Source of the DNA: Promethearchaeota archaeon
Lineage (GTDB): Archaea; Asgardarchaeota; Lokiarchaeia; Sigynarchaeales; SOKP01
NCBI GenBank assembly: GCA_016839655.1
Contig: JAEOTW010000040.1
Coordinates: 1-7,506 of the forward strand
Length of the DNA stretch: 7,506 nt
Reading direction: 5' to 3'
Shown piece by piece: positions 1 to 5,185 of this stretch. Below the pieces are notes generated by a model. That model saw only the letters and a program-made list of their open reading frames with translations, made no database searches and was not told where the DNA came from. The position numbers and the translations under genes are program-made. Numbering within the stretch: the stretch's first letter is position 1; every line of letters starts with the position of its first letter.

Positions 1-524
1 CTAAATGGTCTAGCGGGAATGCACAATTTGTCACTCTTAATGGAATTAGGTACTCCATTTTGCAGATGGAACCTGAACGTTTTATAAGCACAAATCGTCA
101 TAAGAAAGGACATTTAATTGGTGCTGCGACTCCAGATGGAGATAAATATATGTTGGCTCATATTAAACCTAAAGCCAAAGGTTGGTTTCATATGGCATAT
201 CCTGCTGTAGCAAGAGCAGCAGCTATGTTAGAAAAAGACTCCCACTCAGAATTTATTGAATCTAAAGTTGAATTAACTAGTGAAACTAAGGAAGAGATAG
301 CATATGAGAAATCATCAGGACAAGCTGTAGAGAACCAAGTTGCATCAACTCAACCTAAGATTGATCCGTATCTTAAAGCAGAAATTGAAGGTTTTTTGCA
401 ATGGGTTAATAATCCTACAGGACTAGCGGGTTATATCTCCTACATTTTACAACAAAATGACCAATATAGAATTTCTCGACTTGCTGAACTTTATAAGGAG
501 TTATATCAACTATTTTATGGTTAA
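1..524 (+). CDS. Partial small protein, possible roadblock/longin-like domain (5' end outside window)
   Basis: The frame is open from the left edge (first full codon at position 3) to a TAA at 522-524, giving 173 visible residues. A TTG at 60 and an ATG at 66 could act as starts, but the codons before them continue the same strand-like pattern (FVTLNGIRYSIL), so the gene most likely begins upstream of the window. The visible part reads as two or three beta strands, including GHLIGAATPDGDKYMLAHI, then a helix rich in alanine (YPAVARAAAML). A polar Ser/Glu/Lys linker follows, then a C-terminal helical segment ending RLAELYKELYQLFYG. The strand-strand-helix order is reminiscent of roadblock/LC7 or longin-like proteins, which are abundant in Asgard archaea and partner small GTPases. 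A profilin-like fold is another possibility. I do not recognise the family with confidence. No signal peptide or membrane span is visible. The next gene is 166 bp away with its own promoter-like element. Confidence 0.75.
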   Translation, partial: KWSSGNAQFVTLNGIRYSILQMEPERFISTNRHKKGHLIGAATPDGDKYMLAHIKPKAKGWFHMAYPAVARAAAMLEKDSHSEFIESKVELTSETKEEIAYEKSSGQAVENQVASTQPKIDPYLKAEIEGFLQWVNNPTGLAGYISYILQQNDQYRISRLAELYKELYQLFYG

Positions 525-660
525 TTGAAAAGATTTGCGAAGTTCACTAATTCATAATCAATTAATTTTCTACATTTAAGATAAAGAATGTAAAATCTAT
601 GTATTTAATCTTTAAATATTAGTTCTAGATAAATATTAATTAAAATCTATTCATAAATCA

Positions 661-669
661 ATATAAAAT
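661..669 (+). promoter_or_regulatory. TATA-like promoter element for the sialidase-like operon
   Basis: ATATAAAAT is centred about 26 bp ahead of the ATG at 691. That is the spacing expected between an archaeal TATA box and the transcription start, so the mRNA may be leaderless. No Shine-Dalgarno motif precedes the ATG, only an A/G run, which agrees with this. The rest of the 525-690 gap is very AT-rich. It contains a 10-bp direct repeat (TAAAATCTAT at 591 and 641) of doubtful meaning, and other TATA-like stretches exist, so the assignment is tentative. Confidence 0.4.
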
Positions 670-690
670 CGAGAAAAAAGAGAAAAAATA

Positions 691-2181
691 ATGCTGAAAT
701 TAAAATTTAAACTAATCACAAAAGTTAAAATCCCATTATATTCAATATTAATCGCTGTGGTATTGATGATTATAATTGGTACGATTGGAACATTAGAACC
801 ATTTGGGAGAGGAACAAGGAATTTCACTTTCTTCTTTGGAATCGTTATAGCAATTTTCTTATTTATTGGGATTTTTGAAACTATATATCTTGTTCTTACA
901 GATGTGTTTTTTATCAAAAAAGAAACAAGACAATTTAAAGATAAAGTTCTAAATGGTGGTAAAAAATGTATCGTTGTTTTATTCACTTTAATGATATCGC
1001 TTGTTTCATTATTTGGAGCTATGCTTACATATTATTCTCTTCGTCTTCCTCCTTCCTTTAATGTAGATCCTATTCTCCAATTGGAAACTTGGACAGCAAT
1101 CCCTTCGGGTAATAATTTAGAAAAGCATCATAAATCTAATACTGAACTATTCTATTGGAATGATGAATTTTATCTAGTTTATCAGTCTTCTAAGTGGCAC
1201 CTTCAGGATCTAAATGGTGAATTAGTTGTAGCTAAATCCTCTAATGCTTCTGCTGGAAGTTGGCAGACAGTAGCTACTATTAAAGGTCCTGGACAAAATG
1301 ATGTAAGAGATCCATTATTAACGGAGATTAAAGGAACACTATTTTTATACTTCTTACCTAATTTTGAGTTTGATCCTAGTCCAAATTGGACTTTTTATTG
1401 CTCAAGTATAGATGGTGAAACTTGGTCAATTCCAGAACAAATATTTGTCAACGTTTCTCATGGAACATCATGGCAACTGGAAGGTGGGTGGCATTTTGGA
1501 AGACAAGAACCAATAACTAATGATAATAATACTTGGTATGTTATGGCTAGCAATGAAGAAGAAGACAACCCCGAAACAATTTTATTAGAAACTAATGACG
1601 GTGTAAATTGGACAGAAGTATCTGTAGTTTACGATACTTATTTTAGTGATGAACCTTGCTTGATGTTCTTACCAAATGGTGAATTAATTGCAACCTTACG
1701 CGTGAGTTCTGTGAGTAGTTGGGAAGATTATTTATTTGGTACTCCTCATGCTTGTACTATCATAGCTACATCATATAACAATCTCTTAAACTGGTCATAT
1801 GCTACAGATTTCCAAACACGATTAGATGGGGCAACCCTTTTCGCGTTGGAAGATGGAAAAAGAATTTTTGCTGCAGGACGTAATCACCTCGGTCCAAGTA
1901 TCGATCTTGGCAATCACATAAGTAAAAAACGAACTTCAATTTATGAAGTTAACCAAGATAGACTTATCCATCTTTTTGATCTCCCTAGCAATGGTGACAC
2001 CGCTTATACGGGAGTTGTAATAAGAGGTGATGACATTTATGTTAGCTACTATACATGTCCTATCAATCACGACTATCCATGGATTGTTGGGATAATGCTA
2101 TTTACAGCAACGGAGATAAGGATGGCTAGATTTAGTGCTACTGGATTAATTCAATATGCAAATCAATTTGGAGGTAGTTAA
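691..2181 (+). CDS. Membrane-anchored sialidase-like (BNR/Asp-box) beta-propeller protein
   Basis: 496 residues. Three hydrophobic spans lie at about residues 14-36, 46-70 and 92-116. The positive N terminus (MLKLKFKLITKVK) and the Lys/Arg-rich loop at 76-92 put both inside the cell, so the large C-terminal domain (about 120-496) should face outside. That domain has Asp-box signatures typical of sialidase-type propellers: SIDGETW at 239-245 and TNDGVNW at 301-307, with degenerate copies near 183-191 and 361-368. Propeller-like phrases include VRDPLL (205-210), FGRQEP (269-274), GRNH (396-399) and GDTAYTGVV (435-443). Six N-glycosylation sequons (N185, N232, N254, N279, N306, N367) lie in the outer domain. 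The family includes exo-sialidases and many uncharacterised glycan-acting or glycan-binding proteins. Several arginines that could form a substrate triad exist (R206, R271, R337, R397), but I cannot assign catalytic residues, so activity is unproven. Its last codons carry the ribosome-binding site of the next gene, pointing to an operon with two small membrane proteins. Confidence 0.85.
   Translation: MLKLKFKLITKVKIPLYSILIAVVLMIIIGTIGTLEPFGRGTRNFTFFFGIVIAIFLFIGIFETIYLVLTDVFFIKKETRQFKDKVLNGGKKCIVVLFTLMISLVSLFGAMLTYYSLRLPPSFNVDPILQLETWTAIPSGNNLEKHHKSNTELFYWNDEFYLVYQSSKWHLQDLNGELVVAKSSNASAGSWQTVATIKGPGQNDVRDPLLTEIKGTLFLYFLPNFEFDPSPNWTFYCSSIDGETWSIPEQIFVNVSHGTSWQLEGGWHFGRQEPITNDNNTWYVMASNEEEDNPETILLETNDGVNWTEVSVVYDTYFSDEPCLMFLPNGELIATLRVSSVSSWEDYLFGTPHACTIIATSYNNLLNWSYATDFQTRLDGATLFALEDGKRIFAAGRNHLGPSIDLGNHISKKRTSIYEVNQDRLIHLFDLPSNGDTAYTGVVIRGDDIYVSYYTCPINHDYPWIVGIMLFTATEIRMARFSATGLIQYANQFGGS
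2170..2175 (+). promoter_or_regulatory. Perfect Shine-Dalgarno for the 44-aa gene
   Basis: GGAGGT lies 7 nt before the ATG at 2183, inside the last codons of the sialidase-like gene. It is the main reason for accepting the short reading frame that follows, and it suggests translational coupling. Confidence 0.8.
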
Positions 2182-2182
2182 T

Positions 2183-2317
2183 ATGACTGAAGAAAAAGTA
2201 AAGGAAAAAGAATTAACTCAAATTCAAAAATTTATCATCGAGCTTATTATCATGATAATTGTGGGTCTTCTCGTTATTGTTCCATTTATATTATGGAAAT
2301 ATCATTTCTTCATTTAA
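2183..2317 (+). CDS. Small single-span membrane protein, 44 aa
   Basis: A 44-residue frame starts one base after the stop codon of the sialidase-like gene and ends at TAA 2315-2317. Residues 1-16 are strongly charged (MTEEKVKEKELTQIQK) and residues 17-39 form one hydrophobic span (FIIELIIMIIVGLLVIVPF), followed by a short tail WKYHFFI. The perfect GGAGGT at the correct distance, the one-base gap to the gene before and a second small membrane gene right after with the same signal all argue that it is real. I do not recognise a family. It could be a subunit or stabiliser of the neighbouring three-span propeller protein, an inference from the operon alone. Confidence 0.75.
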   Translation: MTEEKVKEKELTQIQKFIIELIIMIIVGLLVIVPFILWKYHFFI

Positions 2318-2319
2318 AC

Positions 2320-2325
2320 GGAGGT
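2320..2325 (+). promoter_or_regulatory. Perfect Shine-Dalgarno fixing the start of the 46-aa gene
   Basis: GGAGGT lies 8 nt before the ATG at 2334 and directly after the stop codon of the 44-aa gene. It decides the start. The frame is open further upstream to an alternative codon at 2259, but that would overlap the 44-aa gene and has no such signal. Confidence 0.8.
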
Positions 2326-2333
2326 CTAAAAGA

Positions 2334-2474
2334 ATGAATCGTAAAGAATTATGGGAATCAATAAAAGAGAATAAGTGGACAATATGGAAATATTTTCGAA
2401 TTATCTACTGGACATCTTTATTTAGCCTTGCCTTGTATTTTATTCTAGATATCGCAATTTCTTTGATGTTTTAA
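2334..2474 (+). CDS. Small single-span membrane protein, 46 aa
   Basis: 46 residues from ATG 2334 to TAA 2472-2474. The N-terminal half is charged and aromatic (MNRKELWESIKENKWTIWKYF) and the C-terminal half is one hydrophobic span (about residues 22-45) that reaches the last residue, so the protein is probably tail-anchored with its N terminus in the cytosol. The gap to the 44-aa gene is 16 bp and holds its Shine-Dalgarno motif. Together with the sialidase-like gene this forms a compact three-gene run ending in a T-rich tract. I recognise no family. It may assemble with the 44-aa protein or the propeller protein, which would need direct testing. Confidence 0.7.
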   Translation: MNRKELWESIKENKWTIWKYFRIIYWTSLFSLALYFILDIAISLMF

Positions 2475-2497
2475 GAGGATTTCATTTCTAAAACTAA

Positions 2498-2521
2498 TTT
2501 TTATTTATTTTTATCATTTTT
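2498..2521 (+). terminator. T-rich archaeal-type terminator after the surface operon
   Basis: Runs of T separated by single A or C bases follow the last plus-strand gene within 25 bp and lie at the point where the convergent minus-strand gene ends. Archaeal RNA polymerase commonly terminates on such T-rich tracts without a hairpin. Confidence 0.45.
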
Positions 2522-3251
2522 ACCTTTTTAATTTAAAACCACATTCTCTGCAGAAATTTTCACTATAGTCTTGCACTTTAGATCCACATTTTGGGCAAAT
2601 TATTGTCTCTTTTTTAGCTGTCCTTTCTTGATGTAATGCTTCATATTTTAACCTCATTCTATCTACTATTCTTGTGGCTACTCTAACTGAATGTGGTTCC
2701 TTTTTTCTCCCATAAGTTACAGAATAGATAATAATCCCTATAATAATGATGGGTAATAAAACAATGAGAATACCTAAACCAAAATTTTCTGCATGAATTA
2801 TCCTTGCTGAGAAAGTATAATATACTGTACAATTTCCTAATGTCGAAGAATTCGCCCATAGACCGTATCCTAGAATAGAAGATGAATTTATATTTATATA
2901 TCTTTCAATTGTTTTATTAAAATAATCTCTCCATATTGTATCGTTATTCTGGTCATTTATCCATATTGAACCATTATTTTCAGTGAAGTTAGCTTTTAAA
3001 TATAATCCTTCAATAATTTGCCCTCCAAAAATATTGCCAGAGGGAACGGATACCTCCGAAATTAAGGTTGGAATACCATATTTTAACTCAATTTCATTGT
3101 CATAATCTAAATTGGAACTTTTAATTGTATTATTTTTTACAGATTGTCCATTGGATATCACTTGAAAATAAGCAATACTAAATACTAACAGTATAATGAT
3201 AAAAATATGCAAAAATTTTTGGGAAAATCTGTTTAATTTAGAAGAAAGCAA
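2520..3251 (-). CDS. Single-pass surface protein with sequon-rich ectodomain and cytosolic zinc ribbon
   Basis: 243 residues, start at a TTG (3251). An in-frame TGA lies just upstream and the first Met is residue 199, so TTG or the TTG at residue 14 must be used. A signal-like or membrane segment covers about residues 13-30, the outer region about 31-155, a second span about 157-180, and a basic cytosolic tail follows. The outer region holds eight N-glycosylation sequons (N40, N88, N93, N103, N112, N122, N134, N140) in about 100 residues, as expected for an archaeal glycoprotein. The tail ends in a compact zinc ribbon with cysteines 219, 222, 234 and 237 (CPKCG, then CRECG). Such terminal zinc ribbons on membrane proteins are common in Asgard-type genomes and usually mediate binding to protein or nucleic acid. 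No enzymatic domain is recognised. It could couple an outer event to a cytosolic partner, but that is inference. The gene converges on the sialidase-like operon. Confidence 0.8.
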   Translation of the reverse strand: MLSSKLNRFSQKFLHIFIIILLVFSIAYFQVISNGQSVKNNTIKSSNLDYDNEIELKYGIPTLISEVSVPSGNIFGGQIIEGLYLKANFTENNGSIWINDQNNDTIWRDYFNKTIERYININSSSILGYGLWANSSTLGNCTVYYTFSARIIHAENFGLGILIVLLPIIIIGIIIYSVTYGRKKEPHSVRVATRIVDRMRLKYEALHQERTAKKETIICPKCGSKVQDYSENFCRECGFKLKR

Positions 3252-3299
3252 TTCATATCAGTATCTTTAAAACATTGAATTATAATAAAAAAAGATAGT

Positions 3300-3310
3300 C
3301 TTATATAAAT
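3300..3310 (-). promoter_or_regulatory. TATA-like promoter element for the zinc-ribbon membrane protein
   Basis: Read on the minus strand this is ATTTATATAAG, close to the archaeal TATA consensus and followed by a T-rich stretch. A start site about 25 bp downstream would give a leader of around 27 nt before the TTG at 3251. It is also nearly symmetrical, so it could serve either direction. Confidence 0.45.
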
Positions 3311-3330
3311 ACATACATAATTACAGATCT

Positions 3331-3355
3331 CAGCAGTTCTTATCAGATGTTCTTA
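3331..3355 (+). repeat. Tandem 12-bp direct repeat in the divergent promoter region
   Basis: CAGCAGTTCTTA (3331-3342) and CAGATGTTCTTA (3344-3355) match at 10 of 12 positions with a 13-bp period, between the two divergent promoters and about 27 bp upstream of the TATA-like element of the ferredoxin gene. A further partial copy, CAGATCT, starts at 3324. The position would suit a regulator-binding site. The AT-rich context makes chance similarity possible. Confidence 0.35.
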
Positions 3356-3381
3356 ATTGAAACGTTTATTATCTTATATGA

Positions 3382-3390
3382 ATTATAAAT
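3382..3390 (+). promoter_or_regulatory. TATA-like promoter element for the polyferredoxin
   Basis: ATTATAAAT is centred about 40 bp ahead of the ATG at 3426, predicting a start near 3412 and a leader of about 14 nt. The leader is purine-rich (GGAATAAGAGAG) but lacks a clear Shine-Dalgarno motif. Confidence 0.4.
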
Positions 3391-3425
3391 AATTAATCTA
3401 AAATTCATAAGGAATAAGAGAGAAA

Positions 3426-4199
3426 ATGAGTCTGCCATCTAAAAAAGCCATTCAAGTTGATGAGAATACTGTAAATTACGAGTTTAAAATGTTGAACCAT
3501 GTAATGTCGCTTGTCTACCATGAAGATAAATGCATAGAGTGTGGTTTTTGCCATAGAGTATGCCCTGTTACTGTTTCTATATACGATAAGGTCTTGAAAA
3601 GAACCGCAATTGGAACACCAAAAGAAATGAAGATAGATTCTGATAAAAAGATTGTAGTTGATACAGATAAGTGTGTATGGTGTGGTTCATGCTCTTGGAT
3701 TTGCCCAGGATACACCTTGGAACTCTATATTAATGGAGAAAAGAAATTAAATCTTGTAGAAAATGGTTCTCTTCCAGAATTTGACGAAGAAGTTCGAACT
3801 CTGGAGAATGGACAAAAAGTACGTAAGGTTGTAGAAGGTTCTATAACAATAACTTGTAATGAGAAAGATGCTAAAGTGTTAGATGCTTTTTGTGATGAAT
3901 GCTCTGTGAGCGCAATGGAAAGAAAGGGTAAAGCAATTGAAGTAGACCGAGATAAATGCATTCTATGCTTTAAATGTACTGAAGCTGCTGAGAATTATGA
4001 TAACATTAGTGTTGAGGTCCATCGCGATAGGTTTAAAAACATAAAAGGAGAGCCTTCTTCTATTTGGAATGGCATCATGTTAAGAGTCCTTGGAAAAGAA
4101 GGTAAAGTTAAAGGAATTTTGAGTCGAAGTCAAAATAAGCTTGCTGATGCCGTTATGAGGTTAATGGGAAAAGAATTTGAGGAAGAAGAGGAAGCCTAA
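3426..4199 (+). CDS. Polyferredoxin-type protein with two complete and one irregular [4Fe-4S] site
   Basis: 257 residues, no signal peptide or membrane span, so a cytosolic electron carrier or the electron-transfer subunit of a larger enzyme. The first half holds a classic pair of [4Fe-4S] motifs: C36-x2-C39-x2-C42-x3-C46-P and C83-x2-C86-x2-C89-x3-C93-P. They are separated by a loop of about 36 residues, longer than in small bacterial ferredoxins. The second half has C144, C156 and C159, then C178-x2-C181-x2-C184 followed by TEAAE where the CP would normally stand. The likely reading is one further cluster bound by C178, C181, C184 and C159, with its partner cluster degenerate. The C terminus (about 200-257) is basic and then ends in six glutamates out of the last seven residues. 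A specific enzyme partner cannot be named from the sequence. FwdF-like or hydrogenase-associated polyferredoxins are distant comparisons only. The TIM-barrel-like gene follows after 97 bp. Confidence 0.85.
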   Translation: MSLPSKKAIQVDENTVNYEFKMLNHVMSLVYHEDKCIECGFCHRVCPVTVSIYDKVLKRTAIGTPKEMKIDSDKKIVVDTDKCVWCGSCSWICPGYTLELYINGEKKLNLVENGSLPEFDEEVRTLENGQKVRKVVEGSITITCNEKDAKVLDAFCDECSVSAMERKGKAIEVDRDKCILCFKCTEAAENYDNISVEVHRDRFKNIKGEPSSIWNGIMLRVLGKEGKVKGILSRSQNKLADAVMRLMGKEFEEEEEA

Positions 4200-4209
4200 A
4201 TAATCTCAA

Positions 4210-4234
4210 TTTTATCTTACTTTTATTATTATTT
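4210..4234 (+). terminator. T-rich archaeal-type terminator after the polyferredoxin
   Basis: A pyrimidine and T-rich stretch begins 10 bp after the ferredoxin stop codon. With the separate promoter-like element further downstream, it suggests that the two genes can be transcribed separately. Confidence 0.35.
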
Positions 4235-4245
4235 CAATAGATATG

Positions 4246-4253
4246 TTTTTAAA
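4246..4253 (+). promoter_or_regulatory. TATA-like promoter element for the TIM-barrel-like gene
   Basis: TTTTTAAA is centred about 47 bp ahead of the ATG at 4297. A start near 4276 would give a 20-nt leader containing AAGGCGGA (4282-4289), a one-mismatch Shine-Dalgarno-like sequence 7 nt before the ATG. The element itself is weak in this AT-rich context. Confidence 0.3.
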
Positions 4254-4296
4254 GCATTAAAACAATTTCGATTATCAAATTAAGGCGGAAACATAA

Positions 4297-5034
4297 ATGG
4301 GTAAACAATTATTTTCTAAATTTGAAGGAATAGATATTCCCCTTGTATCGACTGGATCATCACCATTCATTGGTTCTCCACAATTTGGAAAGAATTCACT
4401 AATTTACAGAAAAAAGTTTTTGAATGATCCTAATGCGATGAATGAAATTTTAGAGGCTAGTTATGAAGTTGGTGGTCGGGGGTTTGAAATAATTCCCTTT
4501 GGCAAGATCTGTGAAGCAGCTAAAATAATGAAACAAACGCATGATGATTTCATTATCACAGGTTCTACTTTACCGAATTTTCTCGGCCCTGATCCTCTAA
4601 TTGAAGATTTGATTAATGCAGAAGCAAAGATTATTTTTATATTTGCATCAATATCTGATAGTAAAGGAGAGAAATTAATTGAATTATTGGATGACATTTC
4701 GTCTCGTGGAGTTATTCCAGGGATTGCTACTCATAACCCTGTTCAAACCTTAGAGTATATATATGCAAATAATCTCAATGTAAAAGCTGTTTTAGTTCCC
4801 TTTAATGTAAATGGAATAATGATGGGAAATCAATCCAAACTGGAAAAAATTGTAGATAATCACAAAAATACTGCATTTATTGGGATGAAAACTTTGACAG
4901 CTGGCAATTTAGAACCAAAAAAGGCATTTGAATACATTTCTAAACATAATGTATGCGCAATCGCAATTGGTATGGTGCAACGTGAAGAAACAAGAGATGT
5001 AACTGAGATAGCATTACAATTTTTACAAAAATGA
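4297..5034 (+). CDS. TIM-barrel-like protein of unknown function, distantly aldo/keto-reductase-like
   Basis: 245 residues, soluble, no signal peptide. Hydrophobic strands alternate with amphipathic helices at regular intervals, as in a (beta/alpha) barrel: strand-like segments near residues 13-19, 62-67, 84-90, 111-118, 138-145, 163-169, 192-198 and 219-225. Notable conserved-looking phrases are TGSSPFIGSPQFG (19-31), GGRGFEIIPFG (59-69), GIATHNPVQTLEYI (142-155), IGMKTLTAGNL (195-205) and AIAIGMVQREE (221-231). The last two resemble the C-terminal half of aldo/keto reductases, where a lysine or arginine-bearing loop and a helix start hold the cofactor phosphate. The usual Asp-Tyr-Lys-His catalytic set is not recognisable. 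H146 and K198 are candidate active-site residues by position only. It could equally be an aldolase-like or lyase-like barrel. Its neighbour upstream is the polyferredoxin on the same strand, which might hint at a redox role but is not proof. Confidence 0.75.
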   Translation: MGKQLFSKFEGIDIPLVSTGSSPFIGSPQFGKNSLIYRKKFLNDPNAMNEILEASYEVGGRGFEIIPFGKICEAAKIMKQTHDDFIITGSTLPNFLGPDPLIEDLINAEAKIIFIFASISDSKGEKLIELLDDISSRGVIPGIATHNPVQTLEYIYANNLNVKAVLVPFNVNGIMMGNQSKLEKIVDNHKNTAFIGMKTLTAGNLEPKKAFEYISKHNVCAIAIGMVQREETRDVTEIALQFLQK

Positions 5035-5053
5035 TTATAAAAAGAAGAATCCA

Positions 5054-5066
5054 TATTTTTCCTTAT
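5054..5066 (+). terminator. Possible T-rich terminator after the TIM-barrel-like gene
   Basis: TATTTTTCCTTAT lies 20 bp after the stop codon at 5034. It is short and offered only because it matches the pattern after the other plus-strand genes. Confidence 0.25.
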
Positions 5067-5092
5067 TAATTAAAGCATATTAGAAATGTAAA

Positions 5093-5104
5093 AGAAAGCT
5101 TTCT
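5093..5104. repeat. Perfect 12-bp palindrome upstream of the SIR2-TPR gene
   Basis: AGAAAGCTTTCT is fully self-complementary and ends 81 bp before the SIR2-TPR ATG. It is the first of three consecutive inverted repeats in this gap and could be an operator for a dimeric regulator. Confidence 0.5.
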
Positions 5105-5114
5105 GTTGTGCTTA

Positions 5115-5165
5115 TTGAGATTCCAATTCTCAAGATTTAACTCTGGTTTTTAGTTAAAAAATCTT
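5115..5165. repeat. Two adjoining inverted repeats upstream of the SIR2-TPR gene
   Basis: The first has arms TTGAGA (5115-5120) and TCTCAA (5128-5133) around a 7-nt centre. The second shares two bases with it: AAGATTTAACT (5132-5142) pairs with AGTTAAAAAATCTT (5152-5165) across a 9-nt loop, with three extra A bases bulged in the right arm, giving 11 pairs. The right arm overlaps the AT-rich stretch where a TATA box for the SIR2-TPR gene would lie (TTAAAAAAT near 5154-5162 or CTTAAATA at 5163-5170). It may therefore be an operator, or a structured RNA leader or terminator of the gene before. Confidence 0.5.
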
Positions 5166-5185
5166 AAATAACAGAAGAAGTTTAA

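Noticed and set aside
591..650. 10-bp direct repeat TAAAATCTAT at 591 and 641
   Set aside because: In such an AT-rich gap a 10-bp repeat of A/T-dominated sequence can easily arise by chance, and it has no clear spacing to a promoter.
651..986. Minus-strand frame of 111 residues opposite the start of the sialidase-like gene
   Set aside because: It is the antisense shadow of the membrane-span region of a gene with clear domain content; its hydrophobic and Lys/Asn-rich composition is a by-product.
2259..2474. A 71-residue version of the second small membrane protein starting at 2259
   Set aside because: It would overlap the 44-aa gene by about 59 bases and has no ribosome-binding site; the ATG at 2334 has GGAGGT at ideal distance.
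3515..3961. Two minus-strand frames opposite the polyferredoxin
   Set aside because: They lie entirely inside a gene with conserved cysteine motifs on the plus strand and show no recognisable domain themselves.
4461..5054. Minus-strand frames opposite the TIM-barrel-like gene
   Set aside because: Antisense shadows; the plus frame has the coherent alternating strand and helix pattern.
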